Below are positions 6,288 to 14,877 of a stretch of DNA of 64,000 bases, piece after piece (position 1 is the stretch's first letter; every line of letters begins with the position of its first letter). The translations under genes were made by a program, and so were the position numbers. This DNA is from Mesorhizobium sp. Root552. Lineage in GTDB: Bacteria; Pseudomonadota; Alphaproteobacteria; Rhizobiales; Rhizobiaceae. The notes beneath the pieces are model-generated. The model did not search any database, was not told the origin of the DNA, and worked only from the letters and a program-made list of their open reading frames with translations. The stretch is from assembly GCF_001427285.1 (NCBI RefSeq), contig NZ_LMFV01000056.1, forward strand, positions 229,284 through 293,283, in the 5' to 3' direction.

Positions 6288-9127
6288 TCCTGCCCGTAGC
6301 GCAGTTCCGAGGGATGAGGCTCGGGGCCGGGCTGCGCAAGCGCCGGGAAATGCGGCTCGCTGCGTTCGGCAGGGTCAGCTTTTTCGATGCGCACGCGCAG
6401 ATCGTACCAAGCGGCCTGGCCGGTAACGGGATCGGAATTCGACCAGCGCATCCCATCTTCCCTCGGTGGAAGAAGTTCATTGATCAAATGATTGAGAAGG
6501 AAACCTTTTCTTGCCTCCGGCGCGTCCCGACCGAGGCCCCATGCCCCTTCCCGCTTGCCAATGGCGTTCCATGTCCACAGTGTCGAGGAATTGACCGCCT
6601 CCATGCGCGCTACCTCGACCTTGATGCGGTTGTGATGGGAAATGACCCAAACCCAGTCGCCATCGGCGAGGTTGAGTTGGTCGCAGAGGGACCCCGGCAC
6701 GTAGAGCGGGTTCCTGGTGTGGATCTGGCGCAGCCAGGCATTCATCGAGCCCCAGGAATGATACATGGCCGCCGGGCGCTGGGTGATCGCGTGCAGGGGA
6801 AATTCGGCCCGGTCGAGCAGCGCTTCGCCCAACGGGCGATACCAATGGGGCAGAGGGTCGAATGCCTCAAGGATGCGCTGGCGGTGGGTATGCGGCGCGT
6901 GCGGCTCGCGCACCCCTTCGGCAGACAGCCGGAACTTCTGCAGCGTTTCCTGATAAAGCTGGAAGATGACGGGCTTGGGCGCATCGAAGAAGCCCATGCG
7001 AACGCCAAATTCCTGATAGGCCTGATTGGCGTGCTTGAAGAACTGCGCTTCCATGGGAATGTGCGCGGAGAAGAACGAGCCGTTTTCGATGTAGCGCTTG
7101 ATCTGGTCGCGGTTGACCGCGCCGCGCCCTGCCCGGTCGCCGTTCGAGCCACGGAAGCCCGCCAGCGGGCCGATGCCGGGGCGGCGCTCGTGGCGCACGA
7201 TGTAGTCCGGGTAGTCAGCATATATCGGCTTGCCGCGATTGTCGACGAAGCCGGGCAGTTTCAGGCGCGCACCGAGATCGATGAGCACGCTCTGGAACGG
7301 GCGCACGTCGCGGTCGGGTTGAAGCACCGGCCAGCGGATGGCGTCCTGCACGGCATCGGGTTCGGAAATCGGGCGGTCGAGCAGCGAGATGCAGTCGTAG
7401 CGCTCGAGGTAAGTGGTGTCCGGCAGCACAAGGTCGGCATAGGCGACCATTTCCGAGGCGTAGGCGTCTGAATAGATGATCTTGGGAATGCGGTATTCGC
7501 CGGTTTTCTCGTCCTTGTCCTCCAGCATCCTGATGACGCCGGCGGTGTTCATGGACGAGTTCCAGGCCATGTTGGCCATGTAGAGGAACAGGACATCGAC
7601 CGGATAGGGATCGCCGGCATGGGCGTTGGCGATGACCATGTGCATGGCGCCGTGGACGGCCAGCGGTGCATCCCAGGAAAACGCCTTGTCGATGCGCGTC
7701 GGATTGCCGTCAGGGTCGATCAGCAGATCCTCCGGGCCACGTGGGAAACCGAGATGCGGCCCGGACATCGGCTTGTTGGAGCCGAAATGCTCTGCGCGCC
7801 CGTGTGGGGTGGGATGCGCCTCGACCGGCTTCGGATACGGCGGCTCGAAGCGGAAGCCGCCGGGGCAATCGATGGCGCCGATCAGCACCTGAAGCATGTG
7901 GAGCGCGCGCGTCGTCTGGAAGCCGTTGGAATGGGCGGAAAGCCCGCGCATGGCGTGGAAGGAAACGGGACGACCGGTGTAGGCGTGATGGCGCTCGCCG
8001 TTTGTGTCCGGCCACGGCTGGTCGATGCTGATTGCCTCATCGAAGGCGACGCGGGCGATTTCCGAGGCAAGGCCGCGGATGGTGTCGGCGGAGACGCCGG
8101 TTTCGGCGGCGACGTTTTCCGGGGCGTATTGCTTGTCCAGGTACTTTTCGGCGAGCAACTGGAAAGACGGCACGGCAAAGCGGCCATCGTCAAGCTGCAC
8201 GCGCCCGGAGAGCGCGGCGCGCGCGCCCTTGCTGCCGAAGGGCACGACACGCTCGGTGACCGTTTCATGGACGAGCGCCTTGCCCTCGCCGTCGCGGGCG
8301 AACAGTCCGTGGTCGGCGGTTCCGGGGGCGTCGATGACCAGCCAGGTGGCATTGGAGTAGCGGACCAGATAATCGACGTCGATCTTGCGGGCTTTCAGCA
8401 ATTCATGGACGACCGACAGGATCAGCAGACCGTCGGTGCCCGGACGGATGCCGATCCAGTTGTCGGCCACGGCGGAATAGCCGGTGCGCACGGGATTGAC
8501 CGAGACAAAGCGCGCGCCGCGCTTCTTCAGCTTGGCGATGCCCATCTTGATCGGGTTGGAATCGTGGTCTTCGGCCACGCCGAACATGACGAACAGTTTT
8601 GTCCTGTCCCAGTCAGGCGCGCCGAATTCCCAGAACGCGCCGCCGATGGTCATGATGCCGGCAGCGGCCATGTTGACCGAGCAGAAGCCGCCGTGGGCGG
8701 CGTAGTTCGGCGTGCCGTATTGCTGCGCCCAGAAACCGGTTAGCGATTGCGACTGGTCGCGCCCGGTGAAGAAGGCGAGCTTCTTGGGATCGGTGTTGCG
8801 CACTTCTTCCAGCCAACCGGTGGCGATGGCAAGCGCCTCGTCCCAGGAGATTTCCTGGAATTTTCCGGAACCGCGCGGGCCGACACGCTTCAATGGGGCG
8901 CGCAGGCGGGCCGGCGCATAGTGCTGCATGATGCCGGCGGAACCCTTGGCGCACAGCACGCCCTTGTTGACGGGATGATCGCGGTTGCCTTCGATGTAGC
9001 GGATCTTGCCGTCCTTAATGTGGACGTTGATGCCGCAACGGCAAGCGCACATATAGCATGTGGTCTTGCGCACTTCGTCGGCTACCGGCCTTGAAAGCGC
9101 AACACGCTCCCTGGGTGTCATAGGCAA
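6278..9127 (-). CDS. soeA: molybdopterin oxidoreductase catalytic subunit, probable SoeA-type sulfite dehydrogenase
   Basis: A 949-residue member of the DMSO reductase superfamily. The N-terminal [4Fe-4S] site is Cys24-x2-Cys27-x3-Cys31-x27-Cys59. The likely molybdenum ligand is Cys149 in GGFCSVNMAAAG. The C-terminal third has the bis-MGD-binding domain of the family, with CDQLNLADGDWVWV. There is no twin-arginine signal, so the enzyme should face the cytoplasm, as described for SoeABC and unlike Tat-exported DmsA or PsrA. The likely reaction is oxidation of sulfite to sulfate with electrons going to quinone, useful when organosulfonates or taurine are degraded. First gene of soeABC. Other possible substrates (DMSO, thiosulfate, arsenite) cannot be ruled out by sequence alone. 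Confidence 0.8.
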   Translation of the reverse strand: MPMTPRERVALSRPVADEVRKTTCYMCACRCGINVHIKDGKIRYIEGNRDHPVNKGVLCAKGSAGIMQHYAPARLRAPLKRVGPRGSGKFQEISWDEALAIATGWLEEVRNTDPKKLAFFTGRDQSQSLTGFWAQQYGTPNYAAHGGFCSVNMAAAGIMTIGGAFWEFGAPDWDRTKLFVMFGVAEDHDSNPIKMGIAKLKKRGARFVSVNPVRTGYSAVADNWIGIRPGTDGLLILSVVHELLKARKIDVDYLVRYSNATWLVIDAPGTADHGLFARDGEGKALVHETVTERVVPFGSKGARAALSGRVQLDDGRFAVPSFQLLAEKYLDKQYAPENVAAETGVSADTIRGLASEIARVAFDEAISIDQPWPDTNGERHHAYTGRPVSFHAMRGLSAHSNGFQTTRALHMLQVLIGAIDCPGGFRFEPPYPKPVEAHPTPHGRAEHFGSNKPMSGPHLGFPRGPEDLLIDPDGNPTRIDKAFSWDAPLAVHGAMHMVIANAHAGDPYPVDVLFLYMANMAWNSSMNTAGVIRMLEDKDEKTGEYRIPKIIYSDAYASEMVAYADLVLPDTTYLERYDCISLLDRPISEPDAVQDAIRWPVLQPDRDVRPFQSVLIDLGARLKLPGFVDNRGKPIYADYPDYIVRHERRPGIGPLAGFRGSNGDRAGRGAVNRDQIKRYIENGSFFSAHIPMEAQFFKHANQAYQEFGVRMGFFDAPKPVIFQLYQETLQKFRLSAEGVREPHAPHTHRQRILEAFDPLPHWYRPLGEALLDRAEFPLHAITQRPAAMYHSWGSMNAWLRQIHTRNPLYVPGSLCDQLNLADGDWVWVISHHNRIKVEVARMEAVNSSTLWTWNAIGKREGAWGLGRDAPEARKGFLLNHLINELLPPREDGMRWSNSDPVTGQAAWYDLRVRIEKADPAERSEPHFPALAQPGPEPHPSELRYGQEWA

Positions 9128-9310
9128 TGCTCCTCAAGGCGAGTCGTAGCGAGGAGCAACGGCAAGGGGAAGCCTACAGACCGCAAACTTTCATCATGAC
9201 AGTTGCAATGCCCGGATTCACAACGGATTTCCGTTGGTTAAGACCGGAACCAGCGGTGCGACGGCTGCCATATCGGCGACCGCGAAGCCGGTGCGACGCG
9301 GAGCGCTGCC

Positions 9311-9742
9311 TCAGTTGGTGACGACGATTCGCGTGTTGCCCATGCCGACTTCGCGCACCAACGAATAAAAGGTAGCAGCGTTGGCCGTTTGCAGGCGCAC
9401 GCAGCCATGCGAGGCCGGCCGGCCCAACTGCTTGACGGCACCGGTGCCGTGGACGGCGTAGCCACCGTGGTAGAAGACGGAATACGGCATCGGCGACATC
9501 TCGTATTTGCGCGAATACCACATCTTGTGCATGCGCTTGGGCCTCCACGTGCCACGCGGCGTGACGTAGCCGCGGCGGGCTGTCGAAACCTTCCACTTGT
9601 AGAGGACGCGTCCCTGCCTTGTGACAGTCATCGTCTGCTTCGAGATGCTGACGCGGGCCTCGACACTTCCAGCCCAGGATGAAACAGGCACTGCAAACAT
9701 CATCGCCGCGCATACGGCTGCCATGAGTATGATCTTTTTCAT
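9311..9742 (-). CDS. L,D-transpeptidase (YkuD domain), exported
   Basis: A 143-residue protein with a signal peptide (MKKIILMAAVCAAMMFAVPVS, cleavage likely near SSWAG) followed directly by one YkuD catalytic domain. The hallmark HGTG and SHGCVRL motifs are present near residues 104 and 117; the cysteine of SHGCVRL is the nucleophile. It would make 3-3 peptidoglycan cross-links or attach proteins to peptidoglycan in the periplasm. The frame stays open upstream to 9934, but the ATG at 9742 has a GGGGG-type ribosome site and gives the signal peptide, so it is chosen. It stands alone, separated by 183 bases from soeA. Confidence 0.88.
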   Translation of the reverse strand: MKKIILMAAVCAAMMFAVPVSSWAGSVEARVSISKQTMTVTRQGRVLYKWKVSTARRGYVTPRGTWRPKRMHKMWYSRKYEMSPMPYSVFYHGGYAVHGTGAVKQLGRPASHGCVRLQTANAATFYSLVREVGMGNTRIVVTN

Positions 9743-9942
9743 CAGGTCATGCCCCCTTCCGGTCTCGTTGCCTGCAAACGGTCTTTTGCTCCTGTGATCT
9801 TCAAGCAGGGCAATGCTAGTCGCGAGTCGTTGCGAAATTGCTGACATGCCGATTGAAAATTTGAACAACTGCGCGCTGCAGTTGAGGATGCCGGCGCTTT
9901 GGCGTCTTGCAAACAGACCCCGATAGCTGCTCAATTCGGATT

Positions 9943-11220
9943 ATGACCGATGCACTTTTCAAGGCCGTCGAGGCTCGCCGCGACGAAGTCACTGCGCTGA
10001 CCGCCGAACTGATCCGATTCCCGACCGTCAATCCGCCCGGCGAGGCTTATACGCCATGCGCCGAATATGTCGGGGCTTACCTGCGGAAACTTGGATTCGA
10101 AACCGAGTTCATCCGTGGCGAGGGTGCACCGGGCGACACCGACCGCTATCCGCGTACCAACGTGGTAGCGCGCTTTGACGGGCGCGTACCGGGTCCATGC
10201 GTGCACTTCAACTCGCATATCGACGTAGTCGAGGCCGGCGAAGGCTGGAGCGTCGATCCATTCGCTGGACTTGTGAAGGACGGCAAGGTCTATGGACGCG
10301 GCGCCTGCGACATGAAGGGCGGTCTGGCCGCCTCGATCATCGCGGCGCAGGCGTTCATGCAGGTCTATCCGGACTTTCCAGGCGCAATCGAGATTTCAGG
10401 GACGGTGGACGAGGAATCCGGCGGATTCGGCGGCGTCGCGCATCTGGCCACGCTCGGCTACTTCTCCAAGCCCAAGGTAGACCACGTCATCATCCCCGAG
10501 CCGTTGAACAAGGACCGCATCTGCCTTGGCCATCGGGGGGTGTGGTGGGCCGAGATCGCGACCAAGGGCGCGATTGCGCACGGTTCGATGCCGTTCCTCG
10601 GCGACAATGCAGTGCGCCATATGGGAGCCGTGCTACAGGCATTCGAAGACGAGCTTTTTCCGGCGCTGGACCGTAAGACCACCAAAATGCCGGTGGTGCC
10701 GGAAGGGGCGCGGCGCTCGACCATGAACATCAATTCCATCCACGGCGGCCAGACGGAAGATTTCCGGCCCGGCCTGCCCTCGCCCAACGTGCCGGATTCC
10801 TGCCGGCTGACAATCGACCGTCGTTTTCTGCTGGAAGAAGACATCGGCACGGTGAAGAAGGAAGTGACGTCCATCCTCGAACGGCTGAAACGCGAGCGAC
10901 CGAAGTTCGACTACGACATCCGCGACATCATGGAGGTGCAGCCGACCATGACCGAACGCGATGCGCCGGTGGTCAAGGCGGTGGCGCAAGGCATAATGGA
11001 CGTGTTCGACAAGGAGCCGGACTACGTGATTTCGCCCGGCACCTACGACCAGAAACACGTCGCGCGCCTCGGCCATCTCTACGACTGCATTGCCTACGGG
11101 CCGGGTATCCTCGATCTTGCCCATCGCCCCGACGAGTGGGTCGGCATCGACGACATGGTGCAATCGGCCAAGGTGATGGCGGTCGGGCTGAACATCCTGC
11201 TGCGTGGCGGTGCGCAATGA
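9943..11220 (+). CDS. M20 family metallohydrolase (ArgE/DapE/ACY1 type)
   Basis: A 425-residue zinc amidohydrolase of the acetylornithine deacetylase/succinyl-diaminopimelate desuccinylase family. Metal-site motifs are visible: NSHIDVV near residue 90, GACDMKGG near residue 121 and DEESGG near residue 154. The frame is open from 9907, but the ATG at 9943 gives a normal N-terminus (MTDALFKAVEARRDEV). The gene heads a run with a peptide-type ABC importer (11336-16520) 115 bases downstream, so it probably hydrolyses an imported N-acyl amino acid or dipeptide rather than acting in arginine or lysine synthesis. The substrate is unknown. Confidence 0.82.
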   Translation: MTDALFKAVEARRDEVTALTAELIRFPTVNPPGEAYTPCAEYVGAYLRKLGFETEFIRGEGAPGDTDRYPRTNVVARFDGRVPGPCVHFNSHIDVVEAGEGWSVDPFAGLVKDGKVYGRGACDMKGGLAASIIAAQAFMQVYPDFPGAIEISGTVDEESGGFGGVAHLATLGYFSKPKVDHVIIPEPLNKDRICLGHRGVWWAEIATKGAIAHGSMPFLGDNAVRHMGAVLQAFEDELFPALDRKTTKMPVVPEGARRSTMNINSIHGGQTEDFRPGLPSPNVPDSCRLTIDRRFLLEEDIGTVKKEVTSILERLKRERPKFDYDIRDIMEVQPTMTERDAPVVKAVAQGIMDVFDKEPDYVISPGTYDQKHVARLGHLYDCIAYGPGILDLAHRPDEWVGIDDMVQSAKVMAVGLNILLRGGAQ

Positions 11221-11335
11221 CGCGTGCCGCCTCGCCCTATCCATTTGCAAACCAATACGAATACGCGAAACGAGATTTACTCCGCCGCCGTTCCGCGCTT
11301 TGATCCGCCCACTTCGGGAACTTGGGAGTCGACCG

Positions 11336-12814
11336 ATGAAGTCATTCAAATCATTCCTCGCCGCCAGCGCCCTGACACTGGCCTTCGGCACGGCTGCATT
11401 CGCCGCGCGCACCGACCTGGTGATCGGCATTCCGCTTGAGCCTCCGCATCTCGATCCGACTGCGGGCGCCGCCGCGGCAATCGACGAAGTGCTTTACGCC
11501 AACGTGTTCGAGGGACTGACGAGGATCGGCCCGAGTGGCGAAGTGCTGCCCGATCTTGCCGAGAGCTGGACGATTTCCGACGACGGCAAGGTCTATACGT
11601 TCAAGCTGCACACCGGCGTCAAATTCCATGACGGCAGCGATTTCAATGCCGACGACGTGAAATTCTCGCTCGACCGGGCGCGTGCGGACGATTCCGTCAA
11701 TGCGCAAAAGGGCCTGTTCGCGGCCATCGACACGGTCGAGGCCGTTGACCCGGCTACCGTTAAGGTGACGCTGAAGAACCCGCAGGGCTCGTTCCTCTAC
11801 AATATGGGCTGGGGCGATGCCGTGATCGTGGCCCCGGAATCGGCCGAGACCAACAAGGAAAAGCCGGTCGGCACCGGTCCGTTCAAGTTCGACAGCCGGG
11901 CCAAGGGCTCGTCTATCAAGCTCGTCAAGGCGGATGGGTATTGGGGCGACCCCGTTTCCCTGGACAAGGCTGAGTTCCGTATCGTGCCGGATGCTGCCGC
12001 AGCCGTGCCGGCGCTGCTTTCGGGTGATGTGCAGGCATTCCCCTTCTTCCAGCCAGATGGCGTTTCCCAGATCGAAGGCGATCCGCGCTTCAAGGTCGTG
12101 GTCGGCTCGACCGAAGGTGAAACGCTGCTTTCCATCAACAACAAGAAACCGCCTTTCGACCAGCTGAAAGTGAGGCAGGCGATCTCCTACGCGCTCGACC
12201 GCAAGGCCATCATCGACGGCGCGTCAGCCGGGCTTGGCACGCCGATCGGCTCCCACCAGTCACCGGCTTCGAAAGCCTATGTCGACCTGACGGGCATCTA
12301 TCCGCACGACATTGCCAAGGCGAAGGAACTGCTGAAGGAAGCCGGCCTCGAAAACGGCTTCAAGGCAACGTTGAAGCTGCCGCCCCCGTCCTATGCCCGC
12401 CTGGGCGGCGAAATCATCGCTTCGCAATTGCGCGAGGTTGGCATCAACCTCGAGATCATCCCGGTGGAGTGGGCGCAGTGGCTGGACCAAGTGTTCAAGC
12501 AGAAGGACTACGATCTCACCATCGTCTCGCACACCGAACCGAACGATATCGATATCTATTCGCGCAAGGACTACTATTTCAACTATGACAATCCGGCCTT
12601 CGACAAGGTAATTGCGGACCTGAACCTCACTTCCGACGAAGCCAAGCGCAACGAACTTCTGGGCGAAGCGCAGAAGATTCTGGCCAATGACGCGGTCGTC
12701 GGCTTCCTGTTCGAACTGCCCAAGGTGGGCGTTTGGGACGCCAAGCTGGAAGGCATGTGGGAAAACGCACCCATTCAGGCCAATGACCTGACCAAGGTGA
12801 AGTGGGCAGAGTAG
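11336..12814 (+). CDS. ABC transporter periplasmic solute-binding protein, family 5 (dipeptide/oligopeptide type)
   Basis: A 492-residue SBP_bac_5 protein. It has a signal peptide (MKSFKSFLAASALTLAFGTA, cut near AFA-ART) and the family motif YANVFEGLTRIGPSGEVLPD near residue 54. FKLHTGVKFHDGSDFNADDV near residue 88 is the PROSITE-type signature region. The frame runs back to 11204, overlapping the M20 gene, but the ATG at 11336 has GGGAG upstream and yields the signal peptide. It would capture a peptide-like ligand and deliver it to the permeases at 13064-14877. A palindromic repeat lies between this gene and the permease. Confidence 0.9.
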   Translation: MKSFKSFLAASALTLAFGTAAFAARTDLVIGIPLEPPHLDPTAGAAAAIDEVLYANVFEGLTRIGPSGEVLPDLAESWTISDDGKVYTFKLHTGVKFHDGSDFNADDVKFSLDRARADDSVNAQKGLFAAIDTVEAVDPATVKVTLKNPQGSFLYNMGWGDAVIVAPESAETNKEKPVGTGPFKFDSRAKGSSIKLVKADGYWGDPVSLDKAEFRIVPDAAAAVPALLSGDVQAFPFFQPDGVSQIEGDPRFKVVVGSTEGETLLSINNKKPPFDQLKVRQAISYALDRKAIIDGASAGLGTPIGSHQSPASKAYVDLTGIYPHDIAKAKELLKEAGLENGFKATLKLPPPSYARLGGEIIASQLREVGINLEIIPVEWAQWLDQVFKQKDYDLTIVSHTEPNDIDIYSRKDYYFNYDNPAFDKVIADLNLTSDEAKRNELLGEAQKILANDAVVGFLFELPKVGVWDAKLEGMWENAPIQANDLTKVKWAE

Positions 12815-12847
12815 GATCAAGCGGACGGCAAGGTTGCATTCCTTCCC

Positions 12848-13028
12848 ACCCCCCTCTGTCCTGCCGGACATCTCCCCCTCAAGGGGGGAGATCAGGCTGG
12901 CCTTCGGGCATTCGTCAATCACCGATCTTGCAGACAGAGAAAGCCACGTATCTGAAAATTTAGAGCAGTTGGAAAAACTGCTGATCTCCCCCCATGAGGG
13001 GGAGATGTCCGGCAGGACAAAGGGGGGT
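12848..13028. repeat. RIME-like palindromic intergenic repeat, copy 2
   Basis: A 181-bp element with terminal inverted repeats of 31 bp at 12848-12878 and 12998-13028 that match at 30 positions. It is the same family as the repeat at 5335-5491. The arms differ from copy 1 at two positions within each arm's small hairpin (TGTCC...GGACA here, TGGCC...GGCCA there), so the pairing is kept. The interior is different in sequence and longer. It starts 33 bases after the binding-protein stop and ends 35 bases before the permease start, so it lies inside the transporter operon. Confidence 0.85.
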
Positions 13029-13063
13029 ATTTCTCCTCTACCTGCGGTCCCCTTGTATCGCCT

Positions 13064-14011
13064 ATGATCGCCTACCTCGCCAAGCGTCTTGGCATTGCCA
13101 CTGTTACGCTGGTGCTGGCATCGCTGGTGGTGTTCGCGGTGCTGGAGATCGTGCCGGGCGACCCGGCCCGCCTGATGCTCGGCATGAATGCCAGCGAGGC
13201 GCAGGTCGAGCAACTGCGCGACCAGATGGGGCTGAATGCGCCGCTCATCGAACGTTACCTGCACTGGGTCAGCGGACTGCTGTCACTCGATTTCGGTCGC
13301 TCCTACACCTACTCGGTTCCGGTGATCGACCTCGTGCTGGAACGCGTCGTGGTGTCCCTGCCACTGGCGCTGATCGCGCTTGCGCTCTCGACCGCCATTG
13401 CCATTCCGGTCGGGCTTTATTCGGCGAGCCGGCGCGGCGCGGCGGGAGACGCGGTGGCGATGGGCGCTGCACAGCTTGGCGTGGCCGTGCCGAATTTCTG
13501 GTTCGCCCTTATGCTGGTCTACCTGTTTGCAGTGTGGCTGCGCTGGGTTCCTGCCGGCGGCTTTCCCGGCTGGAGCGCAGGTGTGTGGCCCGCGCTGAAA
13601 TCGCTGCTGTTGCCGGCAATCGCGCTGGCGCTGCCACAAGCGGCGATCCTTGCCCGTGTGACCCGCTCGGCGCTGATCGAGGTGCTGAACGAAGACTATA
13701 TCCGTACGGCGCGCGCCAAGGGCATGCCTTACCGGGCCGTTTTGTGGCGACACGCGCTGCGCAATGCGCTGATCCCGGTCGTCACAATAATGGGCCTGCA
13801 GTTCGCCTTCCTGCTCGCCGGCACCATCATCATCGAAAATGTGTTCTATTTGCCCGGTCTTGGGCGGCTGGTGTTCCAAGCAATCACCCAGCGTGACCTG
13901 ATCGTGGTGGAAAGCGTGGTGATGCTGTTGGTCGCCACGGTCATTGCCGTCAATCTCCTTGTCGACTTCACTTATGCGATCGTCGATCCGCGCCTGCGGG
14001 GCCGGTCATGA
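13064..14011 (+). CDS. ABC transporter permease, DppB/OppB type
   Basis: A 315-residue inner-membrane permease of the BPD_transp_1 (DppB) family with about six hydrophobic segments. The N-terminus IAYLAKRLGIATVTLVLASLVV and the motif EIVPGDPARLMLG are typical of DppB. The ATPase-contacting EAA loop appears as LNEDYIRTARAKGMPYRAVLWRH around residues 208-230. It overlaps the next permease by four bases. The partner ATPase and binding protein are in the same operon. Peptide-type import is likely; the precise ligand is unknown. Confidence 0.9.
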   Translation: MIAYLAKRLGIATVTLVLASLVVFAVLEIVPGDPARLMLGMNASEAQVEQLRDQMGLNAPLIERYLHWVSGLLSLDFGRSYTYSVPVIDLVLERVVVSLPLALIALALSTAIAIPVGLYSASRRGAAGDAVAMGAAQLGVAVPNFWFALMLVYLFAVWLRWVPAGGFPGWSAGVWPALKSLLLPAIALALPQAAILARVTRSALIEVLNEDYIRTARAKGMPYRAVLWRHALRNALIPVVTIMGLQFAFLLAGTIIIENVFYLPGLGRLVFQAITQRDLIVVESVVMLLVATVIAVNLLVDFTYAIVDPRLRGRS

Positions 14012-14877
14012 GCGCGCGGGCACAAACACCGAACGACGGCATGGCAAGCTGGATCGGCAAAGCCTTTGCCAACCGCTCGTTCCTGACCGGCTTCCTCATC
14101 ACGCTTCTGGTGGCGGTGGTGGCGCTCACATCGTTCCTTTGGACGCCCTACGACGTGACCAAGCTGATCATCGCAGACAAGACGCAGGCGCCGTCGCTCA
14201 CGCACTGGTTCGGCACCGACCATTTCGGGCGCGACATCCTGTCGATGATCATGGTCGGCGCGCGCAACTCGATTGCTGTTGCGCCGGTGGCCGTCGGCAT
14301 CGGCATGGGCATCGGCGTGCCGCTCGGCATGTTCGCGGCGGCACGCGGCGGCATGGTGGATGAAGCGCTCATGCGGCTGAACGATCTCGTTTTCGCGTTC
14401 CCTGCCCTGTTGTCGGCCATTATGATCACCGCCATCTTCGGCCCGGGCGCGGTAAATGCCATCATCGCCATCGGCATTTTCAACATTCCGGTATTCGCGC
14501 GCGTTGGGCGCGCCGGCGCGCTGTCGATCTGGCCGCGCGAATACATACTTGCCGCCCGTGCGGCGGGAAAAAGCAAGACGCAGATCACGGTCGAACACAT
14601 ATTGCCAAACATCGCCAACCAGCTCCTGGTGCAGGGCACGATCCAGTTCGCGCTCGGTATCCTGGCCGAGGCCGGCCTTTCCTATCTCGGGCTTGGCGCG
14701 CAGCCGCCGATGCCAAGCTGGGGGCGGATGCTGTTCGATGCGCAGACGCGCATGGTGGTGGCGCCGTGGATGGCGCTGTTTCCCGGCATGGCCATTGTCG
14801 TCACCGTGCTGGGGCTGAACCTCCTGGGCGACGGGATTGCCGATATTCTCGACCCGAAATCGAGGCGGCAGCGATGA
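14008..14877 (+). CDS. ABC transporter permease, DppC/OppC type
   Basis: A 289-residue second permease of the importer. The block HWFGTDHFGRDILSMIMVGARNS near residue 69 is the hallmark of DppC/OppC proteins. The EAA loop is ILAARAAGKSKTQITVEHILPN near residue 180. About six membrane segments are visible. Its ATG overlaps the stop of the DppB gene, and its stop overlaps the ATPase start (ATGA), so the three genes are translationally coupled. It forms the heterodimeric channel with the 13064-14011 product. Confidence 0.9.
   Translation: MSARAQTPNDGMASWIGKAFANRSFLTGFLITLLVAVVALTSFLWTPYDVTKLIIADKTQAPSLTHWFGTDHFGRDILSMIMVGARNSIAVAPVAVGIGMGIGVPLGMFAAARGGMVDEALMRLNDLVFAFPALLSAIMITAIFGPGAVNAIIAIGIFNIPVFARVGRAGALSIWPREYILAARAAGKSKTQITVEHILPNIANQLLVQGTIQFALGILAEAGLSYLGLGAQPPMPSWGRMLFDAQTRMVVAPWMALFPGMAIVVTVLGLNLLGDGIADILDPKSRRQR

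Noticed and set aside
6251..8743. Long plus-strand frames opposite soeA
   Set aside because: They mirror the codon pattern of the molybdopterin oxidoreductase on the minus strand and lack ribosome sites and recognisable motifs.
12901..12980. Coding potential inside the second palindromic repeat
   Set aside because: Frames are short and interrupted and there is no transposase similarity; the interior differs from copy 1.
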